NCBI RefSeq assembly: GCF_029784165.1
Contig: NC_073694.1
Span: forward strand, 163,630,342-163,694,341
Length of the DNA stretch: 64,000 nucleotides
DNA from: Wyeomyia smithii
Lineage: Eukaryota; Arthropoda; Insecta; Diptera; Culicidae
Direction: 5' to 3'
Position numbers and translations under genes: made by a program
Notes under the pieces: generated by a model
Database searches by the model: none
Seen by the model: the letters and a program-made list of their open reading frames with translations, nothing else
Told to the model about the DNA's origin: nothing
Part shown: positions 1-9,399 of the stretch, piece after piece
How the letters are laid out: every line of letters begins with the position of its first letter
How positions within the stretch are numbered: position 1 is the first letter of the stretch

Positions 1-883
1 GGTTCGATGTTATGGTAGAAGTGGTCACGGTCTTCTTCAGCATCTCAGCATAAGAACGCTTTGAACGCTCCTTAAGTGACCGCTTGATTTTATCTCTGCG
101 CTGCATGTACACCGGGCATGTGGAGAGCTCATGCTGGTTTTCCCCACAGTGAATACATTTTTCAGCATTAACACTGCAAGAATCTTCCGCATGAGTCTCC
201 CCACACTTGCTAAACCGTGTCTTATTGCAGCAGTAGGCGGCTGTGTGGCCTAACTGTTTGCAATTGGTGCAATTCATAACACGGGGTACATACAATCGCA
301 CAGGCAGACGAACCCGGTCGATCGAGACGTGGCTAGGGAGTGCAGATCCGGCAAACGTAACGCGAAACGAGTCTGACGGAGTGTAAACTTTTTTACCGCC
401 GACGAGAGACATGGACCGCGATTGCTTACAATCCAAAATCTTTGCTTGTGTTTCGGTATTTTTGAAGCAACCGGTTGCGCGTTTTAGGATACACTCGACA
501 GACAGACTCGAATCGGTTATGACACCGTCGATCTCCACGTCTCGTGCGGGTATGTAAACGCGATATTCGCGTGTGAAGAGCTCAGAGCAAGCGATAGCAT
601 TGGCCTGTGCCAGATCACTGACCACGACACGGAGCTTGTTAGGTCGGACCTTGGAAATTTCGGTCACGGCCTTGTACCCCTTCGTCAGGTCTTTAGAAAT
701 TGGCAGTATGTTTAATCGCTTTGAATTCACTCCTGCCTTTGGACGAAAATAAACAGTATAGCTGCCCTGTTGAGATCCGTCCGGGTAAAGCCTGGGGCGA
801 GGGGGGACTGGAGAATGAACAGGGGAGGGGGTAACAGAAGGGTTCGGGGATGGTGGCACGGGAGGCGAGGGATCTATATCCAT
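1..883 (-). CDS. gag-like ORF1 of an I-like non-LTR retrotransposon (3' part outside window)
   Basis: Reading the minus strand from an ATG at 883 gives about 294 codons with no stop up to the window edge, so the ORF is open at its 3' end. The product would be the nucleic-acid-binding ORF1 protein that packages the element RNA. It starts with a Pro/Ser-rich stretch (MDIDPSPPVPPSP), followed by a globular region. Near residues 205-255 come three zinc knuckles: CTNCKQLGHTAAYC, then a knuckle with one Cys-x2-Cys position changed (FSKCGETHAEDSC), then CIHCGENQHELSTC. The region after them is basic. This layout fits ORF1 of the I/Loa/R1 group more than Jockey gag. The clade is an inference, because the RT that would settle it lies left of the window. 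The start is the first ATG after a leader with an internal promoter. Confidence 0.8.
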   Translation of the reverse strand, partial: MDIDPSPPVPPSPNPSVTPSPVHSPVPPRPRLYPDGSQQGSYTVYFRPKAGVNSKRLNILPISKDLTKGYKAVTEISKVRPNKLRVVVSDLAQANAIACSELFTREYRVYIPARDVEIDGVITDSSLSVECILKRATGCFKNTETQAKILDCKQSRSMSLVGGKKVYTPSDSFRVTFAGSALPSHVSIDRVRLPVRLYVPRVMNCTNCKQLGHTAAYCCNKTRFSKCGETHAEDSCSVNAEKCIHCGENQHELSTCPVYMQRRDKIKRSLKERSKRSYAEMLKKTVTTSTITSN

Positions 884-1326
884 CGCGCTAAATGTAGCGC
901 ACTAGCGCACTAGCGCCGACAAGAACACGTACCTATTTACTTCTTCCTTCCAGCAGTGGTTGTCCGATCGTTCGAAGCTGCACCCAAAGCAGCCAGCAGC
1001 ACCAGTACAGCAGCACCAATACAGCCACCAGCAGTGAGCAGGGTGTGAGATCACTCAGCACAGCGACACGACTCGACTGTCAACTGATGGCCTTGAATTA
1101 GAAAGATCTATTCACTGTGCACAGATCAAAACTGCAGCTGGTATTTTGCACCAATACAGCCAAAGTAGTGAGCCGGGTACAGAACGTAGCGACACAACTC
1201 ACAATCTAGTTGGCCTTTAGCGCGAATAATACACTCTTTTGTTTGGCTATTCGTACACACGGACCGGATTGTAATAGAACGACCACTTTGCACGTCCGTT
1301 TCTGTCGAGTGTTCGACGCGGAATGA
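884..1326 (-). promoter_or_regulatory. 5' UTR and internal promoter of the I-like element
   Basis: On the minus strand TCATTCC (A at 1324) matches an insect initiator. GGACGTG lies 28-34 bases downstream, exactly where the DPE of I- and Jockey-type elements sits. There is no TATA box. The element 5' end is therefore placed at about 1325. The roughly 440-base leader before the ATG at 883 contains two related segments (about 1010-1090 and 1143-1216) that share CACCAATACAGCCA, then GTGAGC(A/C)GGGT, then AGCGACAC(A/G)ACTC. These look like tandem leader repeats. Confidence 0.6.
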
Positions 1327-3000
1327 ATAGTTATTATTATGTTTATTACACAATAGTTATTGAAAAAAAGATCGTAAAGGATTAAAGTTTAAATCTCTTA
1401 TTAATCCTGTGGGTATTAAAAAAATTAACTTATTATGGCTACGAGACGCTAGAGTCCGTGCACTTCTTATTCACCCGGGCATCCGATAACCATTTTGGTT
1501 CGGGCTTCTGGGGCAAAATTCCATCCAACTATTTTAAATATTTTATTTATTGATTGGGTGCAGGCCTGCTACCCTATTCTACTACATTTTATAACATGGC
1601 TCCCAGGAATATATTTTTCTTAATTTCTATGCCTTGCTATGGATTTAAGCATATTCGCATAGCAGGGCAGGCTGCTAGGGATTTTGAGCCTATTCACCTA
1701 GCAGCTCTTTAATAAATAAATAAATATATATATTTTTTTATTATTGCGGGCTTTCTCCGCGCTCTCTTAACGACAATTTTTAATCGTAGTATTTTAGTTT
1801 AGTTTAGTTTTAGAGTTTGAGGAAAAGGATTATTTTGAATAAAGGAAAAATTTTTGTAAGTGAAAATGAGACAAAAACAAGTTAAAGTTGAAATGTTGCT
1901 CCCACCTTAGGCTGGTCAGGCTCAAGATGAAAGCTGTTTCTTTATTCGGGTACACAGAAGTGACCAGCCTCGTGTACCGGAATAAAAAAATTAAAATAAA
2001 GTGAAATTCATAAAGATTTTTTTTTTTAAATATAGAATAATTGTCTGCAAGGAATGAATGAGGAGCATAGGTAGTTTGTAGTGTAGGGGGTGAAAATGAA
2101 ATTGAACATAACTGAAATTAGCTGAAAGTTGATTTTAACCTAGTTTAGATATTTTTTTTTGGCTGGTTATTAGTTGAATATTTAAGTTTGAATTGCTGAT
2201 ATGTTTTTCCAGCATGTTTTAATTTTGAATCTTCCATTTTTTTCAAGTAAAATAAAAACGCACAAGACCCGTAATTTATTCCAATGGGTTATTTGTCCTA
2301 GAATAAACCTGATTTATTATTATTATTTTTAAACTGTTCTCTGTACTTTTATTTGAGATATCTTTATTCGTTATGAAATATTTTATTTTTGTATTATTAT
2401 TTTTGTTTGAATCGATTTGAATCCGGATTATTTGTTTTATGGTGACTCAATTTTCTTCCTTTTCTGTTACTGCTTACTATTAGTATTGCGTTTCTCATAT
2501 TTGCCACTGTTTTTTTTGCATCTTTTTAAAAATTCATTTTTTGATAATAGCTATGGTTGCTTGCATGTTTCTAAGTATTTATCCATTCACTGTTTCCACT
2601 CTTCGTATAGCCTCAGATATGATTAATGATTAACCTATTCTCTACCATTTTCAGTAGCTTCAAACCAGCGTTGCAAATCGAGCGAGAAGCAAAACCTTTT
2701 TTCTCCTTTCTGCTTGAGAACGAGACATATGCTACGCTTCTCAAGTCTTTTGCACACACGCTTTGGAGATACGCTTTCTTCTTCATGCATTCCCCTGAGT
2801 GGCAGCAAGCACGCACCGACACGAACAAACTCTTTCGTATTGCTTCTCAGCTACCGTAAAAGAGTACGCGAGTTCCTGCTAGTGAGTAGGAGTACTCGAC
2901 TATAATTGCTTGACTAGGAGGAGTGCTTGAAAAACTGTGCTCGAAAACGAAAATGCTTTCTTCCCGACATGCATCGACAGCCGACAGTGGGACAACGTTA
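1327..3000. other. AT-rich intergenic sequence with a probable non-LTR 3' tail
   Basis: No gene is supported here. Between about 1545 and 1736 there is a patch with repeated CTAGCAGC/GCAGGC words that ends in an AATAAATAAATA tail, as in the 3' end of a 5'-truncated non-LTR retroposon. 1740-2620 is AT-rich without structure. 2640-3000 is higher in GC but shows no protein similarity I recognise. Confidence 0.35.
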
Positions 3001-3087
3001 GGGTATCGGACTGCTTCGGTAAGTTTTTTACAGCAGTCTAATGCAAAACCAGCCGAAGCGAACCGCTGCCGACATAGTGCGATACCC
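3001..3087. mobile_element. 88-bp palindromic TA-flanked micro-MITE, copy 1
   Basis: The unit starts GGGTATCGGACTGC and ends GCGATACCC. It is flanked by TA on both sides (2999-3000 and 3088-3089). The interior repeats CTTCGG/CCGAAG words in both orientations, so the whole unit can fold on itself. It matches the copies at 14203-14290 and 63069-63160. TA duplication suggests mobilisation by a Tc1/mariner-type transposase (inference). Confidence 0.6.
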
Positions 3088-3390
3088 TATCATTTTTTTC
3101 CCTCTGCAACCATCGTAAAGCATCTTGAATCAACTGTCTTCGGCTGGTCGTTCTCGCGAGTTGGGGAGTAGGTATACACGAGTACACACGAGAAGAGTAG
3201 ACGGGAGTGTGTGCATATGATCTCGGGAGTAAGAAAGAAAGCAGGAAAGAACGAGAAATAGCTTGAATGGAGAATTCTCTACTGTGTGAAAGCGACGACA
3301 CCGAGAACCTCACATGAGGTGTTGTATGCTGCTTACGAGCGAGACTAACAACACTGCTTCAAACTATTACTTGTATAATCGTTGCCTTTT

Positions 3391-3765
3391 TGAAGTAGAA
3401 TACTTCTCTCAGGAAGTTCGGCTACATAGGGATGTGAAATGAAAATCTAAAACCGAAAAAAGTGAAAAATATGTCCAATTTCAAATGCTAATAAACCGAT
3501 TAGTATTCGATGGATTTCCTTCATTCTTGCAGCAATAGATTGGAAAATCTTCTAAGATTCTTCCCAAAATAAGATAATTGTAATTTTATTATTCACACTA
3601 TTGTACTATTGAAAATAGTCAAGCCTTGTCAAAACGAAAATTTCGACCCCTGATTGGTCGTTATATGCTTGCTTCCCAAGCACGGTCGACAGAATCATAT
3701 ACCTTGCAATTGAAAACATGCTATTTGGCCTATATAAGAGCCTGTTTCAGCCGGAGCCGCTCATA
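3391..3765 (+). repeat. Repeat X, unit 1, promoter half (left of the Jockey insertion)
   Basis: The unit begins TTTTTGAAGTAGAATACTTC and is nearly identical to the segments starting at about 10578 and 11367. It carries an inverted CCAAT box (GATTGG near 3653) and TATATAAG at 3731-3738, followed by GCCGCTCATA. Together they look like an RNA polymerase II core promoter. The other half of the same unit resumes at 8023, because the Jockey element sits between the two. Confidence 0.75.
3731..3738 (+). promoter_or_regulatory. TATA box of repeat X unit 1
   Basis: TATATAAG, conserved in the sister units at 9418-9425, 10922-10929 and 11685-11692. A start about 31 bases downstream would fall at TCATA (3761-3765), which is where the Jockey element begins. 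Confidence 0.5.
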
Positions 3766-3800
3766 TCATTCGCTCTCAGACTGTTGAGAAGTACAGTTCT
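3766..3800 (+). promoter_or_regulatory. Internal Inr + DPE promoter of the Jockey element
   Basis: TCATTC at the very 5' end matches the insect initiator TCAKTY, with +1 at A3768. AGTTCT at 3795-3800 occupies +28 to +33 and fits the DPE consensus RGWYVT. The combination is typical of Jockey-clade elements, whose promoter is internal so that full-length RNA is made. Confidence 0.7.
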
Positions 3801-3874
3801 ATTTCTGAAAAGCCGGGTTAGTTAAAAATTTTATTCCGTTTTGTGCGACAGTTCGTCGCTTGCATCGCTGTGTG

Positions 3875-5113
3875 ATGTCAAAGAAAAAGAGAAGAGCAGG
3901 CTCGAGCCCTGCGAAACAAAACTCTGCTGCTGAAGTAGGCAGTAAAAAGAAGAAACCAGGCGGAAGCAGTTGCACTTCGAAAAGCGTGGCTGACTGCGAC
4001 ACGGTGACAAACGCTAGCGACGTTGGAGATTTTGGCGAGCCGACTGATGTTCCGGATTCTGCCAGCCCCAATACGGTGAAAGTGAAGCTTCCCCCGCTGG
4101 TAGTGAAAAACGTTCCTCTCAACAAGCTCATTAGCGACTTTGCATCGCTGGGCGTAGCAGCTGAATATAAGTTATGCGGCATCGGTACGAAGGTTATGCT
4201 CCACACGAAGGTGGATTTTGAGAAGGCCACGAAGTTTTTGAAAAATTCTAAATCTGAGTTCTTCACCCACGACATTCCTGGGGAAAAGCCTTTCAAGGTG
4301 GTCATCAGAGGCTTGCCAGGTTTCGACCCCAAGCTGATCGGTGCCGAAATCAAGGATCGGTACAAATTGGCCCCAATTGCTGTCTATCCGATCAAACGCA
4401 GAAATGAAAATGAAAGGAAATACCCGGACTGCCTCTTTCTGGTTCATTTCCCAAAAGGGACAGTTACACTGAGCGCTTTGCGAGCCATCCGCTCTTTGTT
4501 CTCCATTATCATCCGTTGGGAGCCCTATCGAGGAGGCCGCCGAGACGTTACGCAGTGTCAGAGGTGCCTCAACTTCGGTCACGGTACCCGAAACTGCAAC
4601 ATCAAACCGCGTTGCAACATTTGCGCCAAGGACCACTCTACATCGGATTGCCCTGTGGACGGTGCCGGTGCGGTACAGTTTAAGTGTGCTAACTGTGGCG
4701 GTGATCACCAGAGCTCTGATCGACAGTGCCCGAAAAGGGAGAGCTTCAAACATATCCGCAAGCAGGCGTCGTCAACCAACCAGCCGAGCAGGAAGAAAGA
4801 CAAACCACCGGTCTTCAGGGCGGAAGATTTTCCTCCTCTGCGTTCATCCCAGCAAGCAGGGCACCCAAGTACGCGTACGCAACTTGACCTTCCACACTTA
4901 CCATCCGGCGGGTCAGCCGGTCAACGGTCGCCTCCCCCCCCTGGCTACTGGCGTCCACCCACAACAACACCACCGAGCGCTGAGTCCGAGAAGTACTCTG
5001 CGGATGAGCTGCTAGAAATTTTTAGCAGCATGACCAATGCCCTTCGTGCGTGTCGCAACAAGCCCGAGCAAATCCATGTGCTCGGTAAATTTATTATCCA
5101 ATATGGATCCTAA
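3875..5113 (+). CDS. ORF1 gag-like nucleic-acid-binding protein of the Jockey element
   Basis: This is a 412-residue protein. The first ATG in frame is at 3875, 107 bases after the promoter start. The N-terminus is basic (MSKKKRRAGSS). Near residues 120-165 is the segment FFTHDIPGEKPFKVVIRGL, typical of the Pre-C2HC domain of insect non-LTR gag proteins. From about residue 227 come three zinc knuckles: CQRCLNFGHGTRNC, CNICAKDHSTSDC and CANCGGDHQSSDRQC. A Pro/Arg-rich tail follows. The likely role is RNA binding and formation of the transposition particle. The ORF overlaps ORF2 by 11 bases (5103-5113), so ORF2 probably depends on termination-reinitiation. No stop or frameshift interrupts it. 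The same protein in broken form is encoded at 37190-38150. Confidence 0.9.
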   Translation: MSKKKRRAGSSPAKQNSAAEVGSKKKKPGGSSCTSKSVADCDTVTNASDVGDFGEPTDVPDSASPNTVKVKLPPLVVKNVPLNKLISDFASLGVAAEYKLCGIGTKVMLHTKVDFEKATKFLKNSKSEFFTHDIPGEKPFKVVIRGLPGFDPKLIGAEIKDRYKLAPIAVYPIKRRNENERKYPDCLFLVHFPKGTVTLSALRAIRSLFSIIIRWEPYRGGRRDVTQCQRCLNFGHGTRNCNIKPRCNICAKDHSTSDCPVDGAGAVQFKCANCGGDHQSSDRQCPKRESFKHIRKQASSTNQPSRKKDKPPVFRAEDFPPLRSSQQAGHPSTRTQLDLPHLPSGGSAGQRSPPPPGYWRPPTTTPPSAESEKYSADELLEIFSSMTNALRACRNKPEQIHVLGKFIIQYGS

Positions 5114-7754
5114 ACCCATCTCCATCGTCACCTGGAACGCTTGCTCTATTAGAGCAAAAAACATTGAGCTTGCTGACTTTCTCCGCAAGTACAACATCGA
5201 CGTGGGTCTACTCACAGAGACCCACCTAAAGTCCGGCGACAGTTTTTGGCTGCCGGATCACAACATCATCCGTCTCGATCGCACCAACTCCAGGGGGGGT
5301 GGTATAGCGATCATCGTTAGAAAAGGGATGAAATACAACATCTTGCCGCACATCCACACCGCCATCATCGAAGCCCTTAGTGTGGAGGTCAAATCAGCTA
5401 CCGGGTTCATCCGGTTCATCGTCGTCTACTGTCCTCGCCAGTGTAGTATCAGCAACGGTACAGCAATGCAGTTCAAGAACGACCTGGCAACCATCACCAG
5501 GACCAACTCCCGCTTCGTCGTTGGGGGAGACCTAAATGCTCGGCACGAGGCTTGGCGAAATTATCGGCAGAATCTGAACGGTCGTCAACTCTTCGAACAC
5601 TCGCAGCATGGGTTTTATACGGTGCAGTTTCCGGATGAGCCGACTTTCATCTCCCCAGCGGGGAACCCTTCAACCCTGGACTTCTTCCTGGCCAACATCG
5701 AGCTCTCCAAACCAGTGGCCCTCAACGATCTGAGCTCAGACCACCAACCTGTCGTTGCTGAGGTGGGGTTCGGTGTTGCTCCTGTCAGCTGTCTGCGGAA
5801 AGATTACCATCATGTCGACTGGGAGCGCTTTGCTCGAATGGTGGACAACAACATCGACGAGGCGCCGCCGCTCGACAGCGTGGAAAACATCGACCAGGCG
5901 TTGGAGGGTCTCCAACGAGCCATAAACGTGGCCGACGAGGCGTGTGTGCGACGTGTTCCTGTGAGGGGTAAGTTCCTTGCTATTGATTCCCATACCCGGC
6001 TGCTAATTAGATTGCGGAATGTGCGTAGACGCCAGTTCCAGAGGACCAGGGATCTGGACATTAGGCTCGAGGTGACCGATCTGAATAGGCAAATTGCTTC
6101 CAGGATGGTCTCACTCCGGAATGAAAATTTCGGACGCTTAGTCCAAAGTTTGGACGACCGCTCCAGGCCATTCTGGAAAGTAGCCAAAGTGCTGAAATCG
6201 CACCCCAAACCAGTTCCTCCCCTCAGGGTCGGAGAGAGGCTTCTTGTTGCACCGGTCGAGAGAGCAAATGCGGTAGGCAATCACATTGCCTCATCGCATT
6301 TGCTTGGCTCGACCATGGCTAGTCCAATGGAAGACCAGGTCGAGCAGTGCGTCCGCGACCTCGAAAACTTCCCCTGTACCGTTCCTCAAGAACATAAAAT
6401 CACAGCAGAACAGGTTTGCTCAGCGCTGATGAGTACTAAGAACATGAAGGCCCCTGGGTTTGACGGGGTCTTCAATATGGTCTTAAAAAAGCTCAGCAAC
6501 AGGGTTCACCTGTTGTTGAGCTCTATCTTCAACAGATGCTTGGAATTGCACTACTATCCAAGCATTTGGAAGATAGCCAAGATCATACCGATCCGCAAAC
6601 CCGGGAAAGATCCGACGTTAGCATCAAGCTACCGTCCGATCAGCCTACTCTCATCGCTGGGTAAACTGTTTGAAAAACTGATCCTCAACCGCATGATGAA
6701 GGTGGCTGAGGAAAACAACATCTTACTCCCGGAACAGTTTGGGTTTAGGAAGGGTCACTCCACCACGCACCAGCTGGTGCGGGTGATGAACAACATCAGA
6801 AGGGACAGGGCTGTATCCAAGTCCACAGCCATGGCATTGTTGGACGTCGAAAAGGCGTTTGACAATGTCTGGCATGACGGTCTGGTATACAAGCTCTGTG
6901 CCTTCAACTTTCCATCATATTTGACGAAAATCATCTGCAGCTACCTTCGGCAGAGGTCGTTCAGGGTATCGCTGAATGGTTGTTTATCAAATACTTTTTC
7001 CATCCCAGCAGGGGTCCCGCAGGGCAGTCTGCTGGGCCCTTTGCTATACAACATTTACACCTCCGACATTCCTTCCCTGGGAGATGGCTGCGTGCTCTTT
7101 CTGTTCGCAGATGACACTGCAATTGCCGTCAAGGGAAGAATGCCTCGTGAGATCACCAACAAACTTCAGCGATGCTTAGACGCCTTTGTCGAGTATGCTA
7201 ACACCTGGAAAATCAAGATCAACGCTTCCAAAACCCAGACAATAATGTTCCTTCATCGACAATCCCCCAAACTGAAGCCCCCTCCATCATGCGTTGTGGT
7301 TATGAACGGTACAGGGGTTGAGTGGTCTTCCGAAGTTACCTATCTTGGACTGCTATTCGACGAGAAACTTCTTTTCCGATCGCATGTGGAGAGGACACTG
7401 GTTAAGTGCTCAGCTTTGGTTCGGTCACTATACCCGCTAATTTGTCGCAGATCTCGCCTCTCAAGAACAAACAAACTGGCAGTCTACAAACAAATAATTG
7501 CCCCCGCGGTCTTTTACGCAGCTCCGGTGTGGGAGTCATGTGCACAAACTCACAGGAACAAAATACAGATTGCGCAAAACCGAATCTTACGGATGATCCT
7601 CGATTGTCCCTATGACACCAGGATCACAGATCTCCACCAAGAAGCAGTTACTCCAAAAGTAGATGCCAGAATAACAGAAACCAAAACCAAATTTGTACAT
7701 AAATGTCAGCATTCAGAATACGCTTTAATAAGCGGTTTGTACATAGTAGGTTAA
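5103..7754 (+). CDS. ORF2 endonuclease-reverse transcriptase of the Jockey element
   Basis: This is an 883-residue protein starting at ATG 5103. An upstream in-frame ATG at 5037 is possible but lies inside ORF1, and the endonuclease fold begins right after 5103. The AP-type endonuclease spans roughly residues 6-220, with N12 (TWNA), E39 (TETH), GGDLNARH near 140 and SDHQPV near 211. RT covers about 430-760, with APGFDG, SSYRPISLL, the catalytic D581 (LLDVEKAFD), AGVPQGSLLGP and FADD at 668-671. All catalytic motifs are present and the frame is open, so the enzyme could be active. It would nick the target and prime reverse transcription from the element RNA. No RNase H domain follows, as expected for the Jockey clade. 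Confidence 0.93.
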   Translation: MDPKPISIVTWNACSIRAKNIELADFLRKYNIDVGLLTETHLKSGDSFWLPDHNIIRLDRTNSRGGGIAIIVRKGMKYNILPHIHTAIIEALSVEVKSATGFIRFIVVYCPRQCSISNGTAMQFKNDLATITRTNSRFVVGGDLNARHEAWRNYRQNLNGRQLFEHSQHGFYTVQFPDEPTFISPAGNPSTLDFFLANIELSKPVALNDLSSDHQPVVAEVGFGVAPVSCLRKDYHHVDWERFARMVDNNIDEAPPLDSVENIDQALEGLQRAINVADEACVRRVPVRGKFLAIDSHTRLLIRLRNVRRRQFQRTRDLDIRLEVTDLNRQIASRMVSLRNENFGRLVQSLDDRSRPFWKVAKVLKSHPKPVPPLRVGERLLVAPVERANAVGNHIASSHLLGSTMASPMEDQVEQCVRDLENFPCTVPQEHKITAEQVCSALMSTKNMKAPGFDGVFNMVLKKLSNRVHLLLSSIFNRCLELHYYPSIWKIAKIIPIRKPGKDPTLASSYRPISLLSSLGKLFEKLILNRMMKVAEENNILLPEQFGFRKGHSTTHQLVRVMNNIRRDRAVSKSTAMALLDVEKAFDNVWHDGLVYKLCAFNFPSYLTKIICSYLRQRSFRVSLNGCLSNTFSIPAGVPQGSLLGPLLYNIYTSDIPSLGDGCVLFLFADDTAIAVKGRMPREITNKLQRCLDAFVEYANTWKIKINASKTQTIMFLHRQSPKLKPPPSCVVVMNGTGVEWSSEVTYLGLLFDEKLLFRSHVERTLVKCSALVRSLYPLICRRSRLSRTNKLAVYKQIIAPAVFYAAPVWESCAQTHRNKIQIAQNRILRMILDCPYDTRITDLHQEAVTPKVDARITETKTKFVHKCQHSEYALISGLYIVG

Positions 7755-8009
7755 GTTAGTTCTAAGCTGTAAATAGTAATTTTAAGCTGTAAATAGTAGT
7801 TTTAAGTAGTTTTCTTTCAAACAAGCGCCACCAAAGTGGACAATCCAAAATTCAAAATCTCTACAATTAGAAAGCTTAGTAAAACAAAAATCAAAACTCG
7901 CACATCAAAGATGAAAACAGTAATGTGAATCACTTATACTTTAAAAACATGTATTATACCCTACAAAAGCATAAAAATACAGATAAACTTAAACAACAAC
8001 AACAACAAC

Positions 8010-8930
8010 GGAGCCGCTCATAATAGTTCTGAACAGCGACGACAGCAGTCCTCCCTTAGCAGCAGCGGGAGCGAGCAGTGGGTACCATCGATAGCGGAAA
8101 GCGGCCACAACTGTGGCATGGCTGTGGATAGGCGCAGCAGTTCCAGCGGATCTCACCATCGATAGCAGCAGGGCCAGCAGATGCAGTTACAGTGGATACC
8201 AATGGCGGCCACAACTGTGGCATGGCTACGGATAGTGTTGCAGTTGCTCAGCAGTTAGGCCAGCGTATAGCGGCCACAACTGTGGCATGGCTATGCGCAT
8301 AGCGTAGCATCAGACAGCGACAGCAGCAGTCGTCCTTCCTCAGCAGCAGCACTAGCCCTGTGGTTGGTCACCACGTCTCAGGAGCAGCGCGGTTTTTCTC
8401 AGCGTGTGTCGCCAGACAGCCATTATTCCCCCCGTGTTGGGGCAGTATGATGTTTGCCATCAGGAAATCCAGTTTCGGAAATCAAAATGCCTTTTTGAAG
8501 GCAAATAAACAAGTCATTGAAAGTTAATAATTTTTATCAACGCAAGCAAGCATTCTGTGTTGCATCCTAGCAATTTAAATTTGTCGCACCCGTCTAATTT
8601 ACTGAATGTGAAATAGCTTCCACAGTGCATGTTGTCCGTGTATCTTATTTCCCCCAATGTTAGGGCAGCTCAAAGGTTGTAATTAGCAACCGATTTTGAA
8701 CCACACCATGCTTTTTTCAAGGCAAATAAAAAATAATTGAAGGTTAATAATTTTTTGGCATCAACACAAGCAGACATTCTATGCGGGATGCAATCAAATT
8801 CTGTTGTAGTTGTCTAATTTTTACTTTCACTTTATTTAGTAAACCCCCCACTGTAGGGGCAGCGCAAAGGCTGCGATCAGCATAACCGACATTGAATAAT
8901 AAATTTCCCTGTTAGTACGCATTCACAAAA
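8010..8930 (+). repeat. Repeat X, unit 1, transcribed half
   Basis: This continues the unit interrupted at 3765. A leader-like part (8023-8440) has three copies of the palindrome GCCACAACTGTGGC (8104, 8208, 8273). Then come two roughly 230-bp diverged sub-repeats, each starting with a CCCCC-N5-7-GGGGCAG block (about 8425 and 8650). Each holds a 6-bp stem/4-base loop (8488-8503, 8709-8724) and an AATAAA-like signal. A third CCCCC block is near 8845. No ORF of coding character is present, so I read it as non-coding. Confidence 0.65.
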
Positions 8931-9399
8931 GCAGTTAGTCCGACTATGCAGAGCTAATATGAAGTCGATTCAATCAATCAGCATAAACAGAATTTCGTCG
9001 TCTCCCAGCTGCCAAGTTGCAACATGATGCAACACGCAACAGCGAGCAAACGAAATCGCTTGATGTTACAAACCGCAATAAGATACGGGTTAAAACCGTT
9101 GCGTGTGTGAGAGCACCATCGGTGTTTATTCGCTGGATACACTATCTACTGTCTACTGAACGCAATAATCTGCTTACATGCGACACGGGGACGGGAACAT
9201 TTTCTTCAACGAAGCTGCGCAACACGACACAAAACATGTTATTTTGTTGCTTCAATGAGAGTGCTATCGGTCCGGCTCGACAAGAAATCATTTTTGTGCA
9301 TCCGTGCTACGAAACTGAGGAAAAACTTTAGAAACTGAAAAAAGAGGTGGAGCTTATCAAATGATCGCTATATCATTCCACCACGTACGTGAAATAATT

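Larger units (their letters stand above)
3766..8009 (+). mobile_element. Full-length Jockey-clade non-LTR retrotransposon
   Basis: The boundaries are fixed by a perfect 13-bp target duplication, GGAGCCGCTCATA, at 3753-3765 and 8010-8022. That string occurs once, as GGAGCCGCTCATA, in the uninterrupted sister repeat near 10944. The 4,244-bp element starts TCATTCGC, has two overlapping intact ORFs (3875-5113 and 5103-7754), a 250-base 3' UTR and an (AAC)n tail. It has no LTRs. The RT resembles the Jockey clade. The perfect duplication and open frames suggest a recent insertion. Confidence 0.93.

Noticed and set aside
4172..4753. 193-codon minus-strand frame opposite the Jockey gag
   Set aside because: It is the antisense shadow of a well-supported zinc-knuckle ORF and has no motifs.
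9017..9331. 104-codon frame between repeat X units 1 and 2
   Set aside because: No domain, no neighbours in frame, and not present in the sister units.
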